64,000 nt of DNA from Clostridiaceae bacterium (lineage in GTDB: Bacteria; Bacillota; Clostridia; Lachnospirales; Lachnospiraceae), in assembly GCA_910575795.1 (NCBI GenBank), contig CAJTGE010000031.1, positions 1 to 64,000 on the forward strand, given 5' to 3'. The notes beneath the pieces are model-generated. The model saw only the letters and a program-made list of their open reading frames with translations. It did no database searches and was not told the DNA's origin. Numbering within the stretch: the first letter of the stretch is position 1; the number at the start of each line of letters is the position of its first letter. Both the position numbers and the translations under genes were made by a program. Below are positions 33,366 through 41,713 of this stretch, one piece after another.

Positions 33366-34287
33366 GCGGGAGCTGACAATTAACAGCCGCAGCGTCAGGC
33401 TGGCGGCGATTCTCCTGATTTTCGACAGCATCCTGGCTGTGGCGGCGCTGCTTAATATGTATTCTGTGGTTGGCCAGGTGAAGGTTACGGCAGAGATCCA
33501 GTATTCGCGTTTTCTGGAGCTTTATACTTTTGTGTCCTCCATCGAATTTATTATGCTGATGTTTATTATGCCGGCCCTGACGGCCAGCAGCGTCAGCGGC
33601 GAGCGTGAAAAGCAGACGCTGGAGCTGATGCTGACCACAACCATGAAACCGCGGGAGATTATTCTGGGAAAGCTCTTTTCCGCCCTGACAATGATGCTCC
33701 TTCTGGCGGTATCCGCGCTTCCGATCCAGTCCCTTGTATTCGTCTACGGCGGCATTACCATAACCGATATGGCGATGCTGTTCGTCTGTCACGGCATTGT
33801 GGCGGCATTTACGGGCGGGATCGGCATGTTTTACTCCTCCCTGTTCAAGCGATCCACGATCGCGACGGTGTGCGCCTATGCGACGATCGTGATTCTGGCG
33901 GCGGGAACGTATGCGCTCAATGTGTTTGCCTACCGCATGGATATGAATGAAATAAACACCTATCTGAATGCGCTGAACGCCTCGGCGAGGCAGGCGAGCT
34001 CCGGCGGTTTTATCTATCTTCTTCTGCTGAATCCGGCGGTTACGTTTTTTGCGGTGATTACCAGGCAGGCGGGCAGCGGGAATGTACGGCTGGCGTTTGA
34101 ACAGTGGTTCGGGGCGCAGCCGGACAATGCGGTGACGGCGCACTGGATTCCTGTCAGCCTGTGTCTGCAGCTTTTGGCGGCGGTTGTCCTGATTGCGGCG
34201 GCGGTGCACACGATTACGCCTGTCCATAAGGGACGGAAAGGGAGCGGGAAGGCGGTTGTGCGCGGGAAAGCGGCGCTGAGGGTTTGA
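33343..34287 (+). CDS. ABC-2-type permease (GldF-like)
   Basis: 314 residues, about six helices. It begins MKWNPVYRRELTINSRSVRL and has the ABC-2 signature LTASSVSGEREKQTLELMLTTTMKPREIILGKLFS, typical of GldF/NatB-like permeases. Helices include FIMLMFIMPALTASSV, ATVCAYATIVILAAGTYAL and VSLCLQLLAAVVLIAAAVHTI, with a basic tail. The substrate is unknown. With the ATPase and the large membrane protein it forms a three-gene exporter unit. Confidence 0.88.
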   Translation: MKWNPVYRRELTINSRSVRLAAILLIFDSILAVAALLNMYSVVGQVKVTAEIQYSRFLELYTFVSSIEFIMLMFIMPALTASSVSGEREKQTLELMLTTTMKPREIILGKLFSALTMMLLLAVSALPIQSLVFVYGGITITDMAMLFVCHGIVAAFTGGIGMFYSSLFKRSTIATVCAYATIVILAAGTYALNVFAYRMDMNEINTYLNALNASARQASSGGFIYLLLLNPAVTFFAVITRQAGSGNVRLAFEQWFGAQPDNAVTAHWIPVSLCLQLLAAVVLIAAAVHTITPVHKGRKGSGKAVVRGKAALRV

Positions 34288-34355
34288 ATTAAGGGGGCAT
34301 TGCGAAGGAAGCCGGAAATGACAGATTGAGAACATGGGGATGAAAGGAGACTGGT

Positions 34356-35198
34356 ATGCTGAAAATTGGCTGTCATTTATCATCATCAAAGGGGTATGCG
34401 GCTATGGGAAGGGAGGCGCGGCGGATCGGGGCTGATACGTTTCAGTTTTTTACGCGCAATCCCAGAGGCGGGAGCGCAAAGCAGCTCGATCCGGAGGATG
34501 TGGCGGAGTTTCTGGCGTTTGCACGGGAGCAGGGGATTGAGAAGATTTTGGCGCATGCGCCTTATACGTTAAATGCCTGCTCGGCGGATCCGCATGTCCG
34601 GGAGTTTGCGCGGAATACGATGGCGGATGATTTGGAGAGGCTGGAATATACGCCGGGGAATTATTATAATTTCCATCCCGGCAGCCATGTAAAGCAGGGG
34701 GCGGAAAAGGGCATTGAATATATTTCAGGGATGCTTAATACGGTATTAAAGCCGGGACAGCATACGACTGTGCTTCTGGAGACAATGTCCGGAAAGGGCA
34801 GCGAGGTCGGGCGCAGTTTTGAGGAGCTTCGGGCCATTCTTGACCGGGTGGAGCTTTCGGATCAGATGGGCGTCTGCCTGGATACGTGCCATGTGTGGGA
34901 CGCAGGATATGATATTGCGGGAAATTTGGACGGCGTACTGGAGGAATTTGACCGGATTATTGGTTTGGGGCGTTTAAAGGCGATTCATTTAAATGACAGC
35001 ATGAATCCGCTCGGAGCGGCAAAGGATCGGCACGCGAAGATCGGGGAGGGGCGTATCGGTTTGCGGGCGCTTTCCGGGGTGGTATGCCACCCGGCATTGC
35101 GGGAACTGCCGTTTTATCTGGAGACGCCGAATGATCTGGACGGATATGCGCGCGAAATTGCGCTTATGAAGGAGGAATGGAAGAATGGGAATTATTAG
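34356..35198 (+). CDS. nfo: Deoxyribonuclease IV (AP endonuclease, Nfo)
   Basis: 280 residues, the usual length. Endonuclease IV motifs: IGCHLSSSKGY with the first metal His, FQFFTRNPRGG, HAPYTLNACS, NFHPGSHV, LLETMSGKGSEVG, GVCLDTCHVWDAGYD and HLNDSMNPLGAAKDRHAKIGEGRIG. These supply the trinuclear zinc site. It nicks DNA 5' to abasic sites in base excision repair. AAAGGAG precedes the ATG. Its last 14 bases overlap the next gene. Confidence 0.96.
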   Translation: MLKIGCHLSSSKGYAAMGREARRIGADTFQFFTRNPRGGSAKQLDPEDVAEFLAFAREQGIEKILAHAPYTLNACSADPHVREFARNTMADDLERLEYTPGNYYNFHPGSHVKQGAEKGIEYISGMLNTVLKPGQHTTVLLETMSGKGSEVGRSFEELRAILDRVELSDQMGVCLDTCHVWDAGYDIAGNLDGVLEEFDRIIGLGRLKAIHLNDSMNPLGAAKDRHAKIGEGRIGLRALSGVVCHPALRELPFYLETPNDLDGYAREIALMKEEWKNGNY

Positions 35199-36486
35199 AG
35201 CAGCAGGAAAGGCAATCGGCGGCGGGCTGGCTGATCAGTGGCTGGAGGTTATAGAGCCGGGCGATATGGGGGATCAGACGGTCTTTGCAGCGGGCAGAAG
35301 GATCCGCAGAGGCGAAAATGTTAAGGGAACGGACGGAACGGTTTCCAACGGCTCTGTGATCCATGTATACCCGAATCAGTTTATGATGCTGGTGGATGGG
35401 GGCAAGGTCGTGGATTACACGGCGGAGGAGGGCTATTATAAGGTGGATCAGTCGTCCATGCCCTCCCTGTTTAACGGCCAGTTCGGAGACGCGCTGAAGG
35501 AATCGTTTGACCGGATCCGCTATGGCGGCCAGACTCCGAAGGCGCAGAAAGTTTTTTATATCAACCTTCAGGAGATCAAGGGGATTAAATTCGGAACCCG
35601 CACGCCGATCAACTATTTTGACAATTTTTACAACGCGGAGCTTTTTTTGCGGGCCCATGGGACGTATTCGATCAAGATCACGGACCCGCTCCGGTTTTAT
35701 GCGGAGGTGATCCCCAAGAATGCGGATACGGTAGAGATTAATTCGGTCAATGAGCAGTATCTGGCGGAGTTTTTGGAAGCGCTGCAGACCTCGATCAACC
35801 AGATGTCCGCGGACGGCGTGCGGATTTCCTTTGTGGCCTCCAAGGGGCGCGAGCTGGGGAAATATATGTCGGATACGCTGGACGAGGACTGGAAGAAGAT
35901 GCGCGGCATGGAGATCCAGTCCGTGGGCATCGCCAGCATTTCCTATGACGAGGAATCCCAGAAGCTGATCAACATGCGCAACCAGGGCGCGATGCTCGGC
36001 GACCCGACCGTGCGCGAGGGATACGTGCAGGGCGCGATTGCAAGGGGACTGGAAGCGGCCGGCTCCAACTCCGGAGGCGCGATGGCCGGATTTATGGGCA
36101 TGGGAGCCGGGATGAATATGGGCGGCGGCTTTATGGGCGCGGCGTCGGCGTCGAACCTGCAGCAGATGCAGATGGGGCAGGCGCAGGGCGGCCGCGGCCA
36201 GGGCGGATATGCAATGGGCGCCGCGGGAGCGGGTCCGAATGCGGCGATGGGGATGAATGCGCCGGCCGGGATGAATGCCGCGCCGGGTAATGCAGGGATG
36301 GGAGCGAGCGCGGCGATGGGGGCGAACGCAGCCGGCGGGGCGTGGACGTGCGGGTGCGGCCATGTGAATACAGGGAAATTCTGTTCCGAGTGCGGGTCGC
36401 CTAAGCCGGCGGGGCCGTGGACGTGTAGCTGCGGGACGGTGAACAGCGGGAAGTTCTGTTCGGAGTGCGGGAGGCCCAGAGGGTGA
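35185..36486 (+). CDS. ydjI: SPFH-domain protein with C-terminal zinc ribbons (YdjI-like)
   Basis: 433 residues. The SPFH/Band-7-like region (~residues 25-290) has DQTVFAAGRRIRRGENV, VYPNQFMMLVDGGKVVDY and YDEESQKLINMRNQGAMLG, as in the 'virion core protein' YdjI family. A Gly/Met/Ala-rich linker (~300-385) is followed by two zinc ribbons, WTCGCGHVNTGKFCSECG and WTCSCGTVNSGKFCSECG, each with CxC and CxxC pairs. In B. subtilis YdjI acts with YdjG, YdjH and PspA in membrane-stress response. The ydjG- and ydjH-like genes lie just downstream here, separated by a toxin-like pair. It overlaps nfo by 14 bases. Confidence 0.87.
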   Translation: MGIIRAAGKAIGGGLADQWLEVIEPGDMGDQTVFAAGRRIRRGENVKGTDGTVSNGSVIHVYPNQFMMLVDGGKVVDYTAEEGYYKVDQSSMPSLFNGQFGDALKESFDRIRYGGQTPKAQKVFYINLQEIKGIKFGTRTPINYFDNFYNAELFLRAHGTYSIKITDPLRFYAEVIPKNADTVEINSVNEQYLAEFLEALQTSINQMSADGVRISFVASKGRELGKYMSDTLDEDWKKMRGMEIQSVGIASISYDEESQKLINMRNQGAMLGDPTVREGYVQGAIARGLEAAGSNSGGAMAGFMGMGAGMNMGGGFMGAASASNLQQMQMGQAQGGRGQGGYAMGAAGAGPNAAMGMNAPAGMNAAPGNAGMGASAAMGANAAGGAWTCGCGHVNTGKFCSECGSPKPAGPWTCSCGTVNSGKFCSECGRPRG

Positions 36487-36567
36487 GATTGCATAGACAT
36501 TCCGGCCTGTGTGAATGGTTTTGCGTTTGTGAGAGACATAATGTATAAAGTGAGATAATTGGAGGAA

Positions 36568-36975
36568 ATGGATCAAAAAATTAAAATTCCTGTTGGTATT
36601 TTAGGAGCAGGGTCGGTGATATATATTGATTATCCCTTTGAGGATAAAAAAGAATATAAGAGAAGACCAGCAGTCGTTATTTCATATGAGAACAGAAAAA
36701 CGAAAGTGGTTTTGTTAAAAATAAGCAGCGTGGAAAAGTATAAGGACACTAAAAAGTATCCGTATGCATATAAAATTAAAGATTTACAGCAGAGCGGATT
36801 GCCAAAAACATCTTATGTATTAGCGGACAAAGAATTATTACTGCCGGATAATACACAGTGTGAGGGAACAGGGAGATTATCTCTTAACGATTTAAAAGCA
36901 GTCAATGCATTGCATAATCTGGCAGTCCTGGCAAATACCCAGACGACACTGAATTATGAAGGAGGAATAATATGA
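36568..36975 (+). CDS. PemK/MazF-like toxin candidate
   Basis: About 135 residues. A MazF/PemK-like beta-barrel start is visible: GSVIYIDYPFEDKKEYKRRPAVVISYEN, then VVLLKISSV and a late SYVLADKELL. MazF toxins cut RNA at short sites. The start is uncertain: ATG 36568 is only two bases after GGAGG, and a TTG at 36559 is the alternative. The DNA is clearly more AT-rich than its neighbours, suggesting recent entry. Its stop overlaps the next ATG (ATGA), so the two are a coupled pair. Order is toxin first, the reverse of the usual mazEF arrangement. Confidence 0.75.
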   Translation: MDQKIKIPVGILGAGSVIYIDYPFEDKKEYKRRPAVVISYENRKTKVVLLKISSVEKYKDTKKYPYAYKIKDLQQSGLPKTSYVLADKELLLPDNTQCEGTGRLSLNDLKAVNALHNLAVLANTQTTLNYEGGII

Positions 36976-37196
36976 TAGCGATTCCGAAAACGATATCTAT
37001 GGAATTTGTCAGAAGTTTAACCCCAACAGATGTACGGGAAATACTTGAAAATGCGTCGAATGCGATTATTGATCAGGTAATTGAATTTTTACCAACGCCT
37101 ACGCGGGAAAATTATTTAGAGGCACATCCGTTTTTAGATGATGGGATTTATGATGCAAACGGAAACGTGATCGGGGAAAAGCATCCGGAGGATTGA
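36972..37196 (+). CDS. Small partner of the MazF-like gene, putative antitoxin
   Basis: 74 residues, acidic (SLTPTDVREILENASNAIIDQVIEFLPTPTRENYLEAHP), with a helical middle and a short tail (DANGNVIGEKHPED). No DNA-binding motif is evident and I do not recognise a family. It is coupled by a 4-base overlap to the MazF-like gene and shares its AT-rich composition. An antitoxin role is inferred only from this pairing. Confidence 0.55.
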   Translation: MIAIPKTISMEFVRSLTPTDVREILENASNAIIDQVIEFLPTPTRENYLEAHPFLDDGIYDANGNVIGEKHPED

Positions 37197-37214
37197 TAAT
37201 GGCGGTGAACAGAC

Positions 37215-38279
37215 ATGGCAGTAATTACGTATAAATGCCCCAACTGCGGCGGCGGTCTTGTTTTTGACCCCAAATCCCAGCAGTTTAAGTGTGAATATTG
37301 TCTCTCCGGTTTTTCGGAGGAGGAGCTGAAAGCGCGTACAGGGGCCGCAGAGGAAGAATACAAAGCAGCGCCGTCCGGGACTGACAGCGCGCGCGCTGAA
37401 GCGGCTATGATGGTCTATAGCTGCCCGAGCTGCGGGGCGGAGATTGTGGCGGAGGAGACAACGGCGGCTACGTCCTGCTATTACTGCCACAATCCGGTGG
37501 TTTTATCGGGGAAGCTGGACGGGGCCTATGAGCCGGACAGCGTGATTCCGTTTGAGGTGGATCAGAAGACCGCCAGGGAGCGGTTTAAGGAGTGGATTGG
37601 AAAAAAGCGGTATGTGCCGGGCGATTTCTATTCCCCGGAACAGATGAAAAGGCTGGAGGGAATCTATTATCCGTACTGGACGTTTGGCTGTACGGTTGAG
37701 GGGAGCTTGAAGGCCGAAGGAATCCGCAATAAAGATTTGGTTGCCGTAAGCGGCTATGTGGATGTGGAGACGAGCCGGTTTGCGGTGGAGCTTGAGGGCG
37801 AGATGCAGATAGGGCATGTAGCCCGGGCGGCGCTTAAAAAAGCGGACCGCCAGTTGTCAGAACGGGTGCTTCCATTTGACATGGAAAAAACACGTCCGTT
37901 TAAAGCAGGTTACCTGTCCGGTTTCCGGGCGGAACGCCGGGATCGGGGACAAGAGGAATTTTCGGAGGAGGTTGAGTCAGAGGTCAGGAGCTTTGCCAGG
38001 GAAGCGCTTTTAGGGAATGTGTCCGGCTATGATCAGGTCAGGGTGCAGCAGCAGACAGAGAATATAAAAGACAAATCATGGAGTTACTGCCTGTTTCCGG
38101 TCTGGATCATGACTTATCAGAGAAGAAAGGACGGGAAGATGTACTATTTTGCCATGAACGGCCAGACCGGAAAAATATGCGGCATGCTTCCTGCAGACGG
38201 AAAGAAACTGGCAGTCTTGTTTATGAGTGTTTTTCTGCCGATCTTTTTACTGCTTTTAATAGGAGGATATCTGATATGA
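37215..38279 (+). CDS. ydjG: Zinc-ribbon membrane protein (YdjG-like)
   Basis: 354 residues. Two N-terminal zinc ribbons: YKCPNCGGGLVFD ... KCEYCLSGFS and YSCPSCGAEIV ... SCYYCHNPVV. A soluble domain follows with VIPFEVDQKTARERFKEWI and YYPYWTFGCTVEG, and near the end WSYCLFPVWIMTY ... KMYYFAMNGQTGKICG, then a C-terminal helix (LAVLFMSVFLPIFLLLLIGGYL). This matches the TFIIB-type-ribbon proteins of the ydjGHI group. It overlaps the next gene by 4 bases. Confidence 0.82.
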   Translation: MAVITYKCPNCGGGLVFDPKSQQFKCEYCLSGFSEEELKARTGAAEEEYKAAPSGTDSARAEAAMMVYSCPSCGAEIVAEETTAATSCYYCHNPVVLSGKLDGAYEPDSVIPFEVDQKTARERFKEWIGKKRYVPGDFYSPEQMKRLEGIYYPYWTFGCTVEGSLKAEGIRNKDLVAVSGYVDVETSRFAVELEGEMQIGHVARAALKKADRQLSERVLPFDMEKTRPFKAGYLSGFRAERRDRGQEEFSEEVESEVRSFAREALLGNVSGYDQVRVQQQTENIKDKSWSYCLFPVWIMTYQRRKDGKMYYFAMNGQTGKICGMLPADGKKLAVLFMSVFLPIFLLLLIGGYLI

Positions 38280-39178
38280 GTAAAAGACAGCTTCTATCTG
38301 GCCCTGCGGCGCGCTTCCTGTTTTCGCTTTTCATTGCTCTTTCCGTCCTGTTTCTGCCGGCTTTTTTTCCGGGAGGGACAGCGCTGGCGGCAGAAGCGCC
38401 CCGCCGCGTTTTTGATGAGGCCGGCCTGTTTGACGAAGGCGAGACGGGAGAGCTGGAATCAGCCATTGCTGAATTCAGGGAAAACTGGCCGTCGTCCGAT
38501 CTGGCGATCCTGACTGTGGATGATGCAGAAGGGAAGACGGCGGCAGAATACGCGGATGATTTCTATGACAGCCGCGAAATAGGGAGCGGGAGCCAGTCAA
38601 GCGGCGCTCTCCTGTCCATTGACATGGATAACCGTGAAATCTGGCTCTCTACCCTGGGGGAAACTGCGGGAGTCCTTACCGACAGCCGGGTGGAACAGGT
38701 ACTGGACGACGCCTACGGTCCTGTTTCAGAGGGAAACTACGCAAAGGGCGCGCTGGCGGCGATCAGCAGGATAGAGGCATACATGAAGGCCGGCGTCCCG
38801 GCAGGACAGTACAGCTCAGAGGGGGAAGCCAAAACGTATCAGGCCAGAAAACGTTCTCTGGAGTGGTATGAAATAGCCTTTGCTCTGGCAGTTTCCTCGG
38901 CTGCAGCGGGTGCTGTCTGTCTTACGACTGCAAACCGCTATAAAATGAAAGAGGAAAGCCGTCAATCCTTAAATTACCGCATGGCATACCGCGGAAGCAG
39001 CGAATTCCATTTCTCTAAAAATAAGGCGAACCTGATAGGAAGGACGGTGGCGAGGCATGTGATCGCGGGCTCAGGAATGGCAGGCCCGGGCGGCTCCCAC
39101 AGAGGCCCGGGGAACCGCACAACCGTCCACCGGAGCAGCAGCGGGAGGATGCATGGCGGAGGGGGAAGGAAATTTTAG
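38276..39178 (+). CDS. ydjH: TPM-domain protein (YdjH/YgcG-like)
   Basis: 300 residues from ATG 38276 (AGGAGG at 38261-38266). A signal/anchor helix (FLFSLFIALSVLFLPAFFPGG) is followed by a TPM domain: VFDEAGLFDEGETGELESAIAEF, DLAILTVDDAEG, AAEYADDFYDS, GALLSIDMDNREIWLSTLG and a YAKGALAAI segment. A second helix near residue 200 precedes a tail ending in the Gly/His/Arg-rich stretch HRSSSGRMHGGGGRKF. Together with the SPFH and zinc-ribbon genes it completes a ydjGHI-like set for membrane maintenance. Confidence 0.85.
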   Translation: MSKRQLLSGPAARFLFSLFIALSVLFLPAFFPGGTALAAEAPRRVFDEAGLFDEGETGELESAIAEFRENWPSSDLAILTVDDAEGKTAAEYADDFYDSREIGSGSQSSGALLSIDMDNREIWLSTLGETAGVLTDSRVEQVLDDAYGPVSEGNYAKGALAAISRIEAYMKAGVPAGQYSSEGEAKTYQARKRSLEWYEIAFALAVSSAAAGAVCLTTANRYKMKEESRQSLNYRMAYRGSSEFHFSKNKANLIGRTVARHVIAGSGMAGPGGSHRGPGNRTTVHRSSSGRMHGGGGRKF

Positions 39179-39210
39179 GCGTGGTTCAGAGCATTTTTCA
39201 AACACGCTTT

Positions 39211-39368
39211 AGGAACTGTTAAGAAATAACTTTTCAATAGTGCGCAGGATTTTTCTTCGAGAGTGCCACTCAAAAATCAGGCGCATAGTGGGCTATGTAA
39301 CTGATTTTTGAGTGGTACTATCGGAGAAAAAGACAAGCAATATGAAAAGTTATTTCTTGACAGTTCCT
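39211..39368. repeat. 158-bp imperfect foldback between ydjH-like gene and feoB
   Basis: Left AGGAACTGTTAAGAAATAAC... and the complement of the right end pair over ~76 bases at roughly 80%, including a perfect CCACTCAAAAATCAG block near the tip. The right arm reaches the feoB stop codon, so it may end both convergent transcripts. CAAACACGCT lies just outside at 39199. Confidence 0.8.
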
Positions 39369-41275
39369 TAGAACACAGCCTGAATCAAAAAGCAGAGAAT
39401 TCCCCCAAGGGCTGTCGGCAGGAGAATCGCCGCCAGTGTCCAGCGCCAGCTCCCGGTTTCTTTCTTTATCGTCAGGCAGGCAGTAGAGCAGGGCCAGTGA
39501 AACAGGCAGAATATTGCCATGCACACAGCGGTTTTGACCGTCCAGCCATGGGCTGCGAAGATCTCCATGAGGGCGGAGGGATCCGCCATTTCCACCAGAG
39601 CCCCGGTCTGCAGATAGCCCATCAGGATAATGGGGACAACGATCTCATTTGCCGGAAAGCCGAGGATAAACCCGACCAGGATCATGCCGTCCATCCCGAG
39701 AAGCCTCCCAAGCGGATCGAAGAAGGAGGAAAGCCATAAAAGCATGCTCTGGCCGCCGGCAGAGCAGTTGCCCAGGATCCAGATGAGCAGCCCGGCCGGG
39801 GCCGCCACGGCTACGGCTCTGAGCAGTACAAACAGGGTGCGGTCAAATACGGAGCGCACCAGAACCTTTCCGAACTGGGGCCGGCGGTAAGGGGGCAGCT
39901 CCAGCGTAAAAGAGGAAGGTATGCCTTTGAGGACCGTTTTCGACAGAAGACGGGACGCGCCGAGCGTGGCGGCAATGCCGAGCAGGATGAGCGCGGTCAG
40001 GATCCCGGCCGTGGCAAGGGACGCCGCCAGCCCGCCGCCCCCGGCGCCAAACCCCATAAAAAAGAGCGTGATCAGAAGGATCAGGGTGGGAAAACGTCCG
40101 TTGCAGGGAACCAGGGAATTGGTCAGGATCGCGATCAGCCGTTCCCTGGGCGAGTCAATGATCCGGCAGCCGACAACGCCGGCGGCGTTGCAGCCAAAGC
40201 CCATCGCCATGGTAAGGCACTGTTTCCCGCAGGCGCAGCATTTTTTGAAGGCGCAGTCCATGTTAAAAGCCGCCCTGGGGAGATATCCCAGATCCTCCAG
40301 AAGCGTAAAAAGCGGGAAGAAGATGGCCATGGGAGGAAGCATCACGGAAACGATCCAGGCGACGACGCGGTAAACGCCGTACACGAGAGCCTGCACGAGC
40401 CACTCGGCGGCCCCGAGTGCCAAAAGTGTGTCCGCGAGCCGTCCCTCCAGGGCGAAAAGGCAGTCCCACAGCAGCGAGGACGGGTAATTTGCCCCGGTGA
40501 TGGTGAGCCAGAACACGCCCATCAGAAGCGCCAGCATGACAGCGCCCCCGGTGATCGGCCCGGTGACGATCCGGTCGATTTGCTCCTGTTTCTTAAAAAA
40601 ATCCGGATTGTGGAAGGTAACAGCAGACTGGGCCAGCTCTGCGGGGTTAAAATCCGGAATGCGGCCGCAGGACGGGCAGAGCGTACACGCGCTGGCCTGA
40701 GGGCAGAAGCGCTGGTCTCCGCCGCATTTCGCGGGCAGTATCCCACATTCCTCTTCATGGCTGCAATACATTTCATATATTTTTTCCTTCAGCCGTATCA
40801 GGCCGCGGCGGCTTCTGGCCGTACAGGGGATCACAGGCATCCCAAGACGTCTGGCCAGCACCGTAAAATTCAGCTCAATCCCCTTTTTTTCCGCCTCGTC
40901 GCAGAGATTGACGCAGAGAATCACCGGCTGTGGCCTGCCATCATTGATATCCCGTATCTGCTTTAAAAGCCGCAGCCCGCGTTCAAGGCAGGTGGCGTCA
41001 CAGACGACGAGGAGCAGATCCGCCTGCCCGGAAGCGATATAATCCCTGGCGATCGCCTCCTCCTGCGAGTGGGGATCCAGAGAATAGGTTCCGGGCAGAT
41101 CGACGGCCAGACAGGAGATGCCGCGGTAGCGGAATGTGCCGGAGGCGCAGGCTACCGTTTTTCCGGCCCAGTTTCCGGTTTTCTGATGCATATTGGTCAG
41201 AGAATTAAAGATTGTGCTCTTTCCTACGTTTGGATTGCCTGCAAGGGCAATCGTAAATGGCGTTGTCTGCTTCAT
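39368..41275 (-). CDS. feoB: Ferrous iron transporter FeoB, with Cys-rich insert
   Basis: 635 residues. The N-terminal G domain has GNPNVGKST (13-21), TGNWAGKTV, DLPGTYSL and CVNLCDE (NxxD). Between it and the membrane part lies a stretch around residues 170-205 with seven cysteines (CSHEEEC, AKC, RFC, SAC, TLCPSC), unusual for FeoB. The membrane domain has Gate motifs (DCAFKKCCACGKQCLTMAMGFGCNAAGV, PCNGRFPTLI) and about eight helices. It imports Fe2+. The start overlaps the end of feoA by 4 bases. Confidence 0.93.
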   Translation of the reverse strand: MKQTTPFTIALAGNPNVGKSTIFNSLTNMHQKTGNWAGKTVACASGTFRYRGISCLAVDLPGTYSLDPHSQEEAIARDYIASGQADLLLVVCDATCLERGLRLLKQIRDINDGRPQPVILCVNLCDEAEKKGIELNFTVLARRLGMPVIPCTARSRRGLIRLKEKIYEMYCSHEEECGILPAKCGGDQRFCPQASACTLCPSCGRIPDFNPAELAQSAVTFHNPDFFKKQEQIDRIVTGPITGGAVMLALLMGVFWLTITGANYPSSLLWDCLFALEGRLADTLLALGAAEWLVQALVYGVYRVVAWIVSVMLPPMAIFFPLFTLLEDLGYLPRAAFNMDCAFKKCCACGKQCLTMAMGFGCNAAGVVGCRIIDSPRERLIAILTNSLVPCNGRFPTLILLITLFFMGFGAGGGGLAASLATAGILTALILLGIAATLGASRLLSKTVLKGIPSSFTLELPPYRRPQFGKVLVRSVFDRTLFVLLRAVAVAAPAGLLIWILGNCSAGGQSMLLWLSSFFDPLGRLLGMDGMILVGFILGFPANEIVVPIILMGYLQTGALVEMADPSALMEIFAAHGWTVKTAVCMAIFCLFHWPCSTACLTIKKETGSWRWTLAAILLPTALGGILCFLIQAVF

Positions 41276-41538
41276 TGGCCGTTTTCCTCCTTTTTACAGC
41301 CCTCCTCCTTCACGAGGATCAGCTCCGCATCCTCCCTGCGCAGGGCAATCACAGCGCCCTTTATCCAGTAAGCGGAAATCTCGCCGCCGTGCTTTGTCAG
41401 GACACACCCCACCCGGGCGCCGGGCTCGAAACCGAGATCCAAAAGACGCTTTGTAATCGCTTTATGGTCTGCCAGCCAGCAAATTTCCGCTGTCTGGCCG
41501 ATTTTCATTTTACTTAAGGGAAATAGCATTGAAATCAC
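41272..41538 (-). CDS. feoA: FeoA-like SH3-domain protein
   Basis: Up to 88 residues; GTG 41538 or ATG 41529 may be the start, and neither has a strong ribosome site. The FeoA pattern is clear: PLSKMKIGQTAEICWL, RLLDLGFEPGARVGCVL and AYWIKGAVIALRREDAELILV. FeoA supports FeoB function. The two overlap by 4 bases. No Fur-like box was obvious in the short gap to thrC. Confidence 0.88.
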   Translation of the reverse strand: MISMLFPLSKMKIGQTAEICWLADHKAITKRLLDLGFEPGARVGCVLTKHGGEISAYWIKGAVIALRREDAELILVKEEGCKKEENGQ

Positions 41539-41603
41539 ATCACAGAAAGACAGCTTTACTATTTAAATATGAAAGAGGCGGGGCTGGGGTGATTGGATTT
41601 TTC

Positions 41604-41632
41604 TTGCGCGCTGCGCTAAAATATGATAAAAT
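41604..41632 (+). promoter_or_regulatory. Predicted promoter of threonine synthase
   Basis: TTGCGC (41604-41609), 17-base spacer, TAAAAT (41627-41632). It is ~80 bases before the start codon. Confidence 0.5.
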
Positions 41633-41713
41633 TTTTTACTGGGAAAATAACGGGCTGAAAACGCAGGCCGATACAGGGAACATAAGGAAACGCATATAGA
41701 AAAGAGGAAGAAT

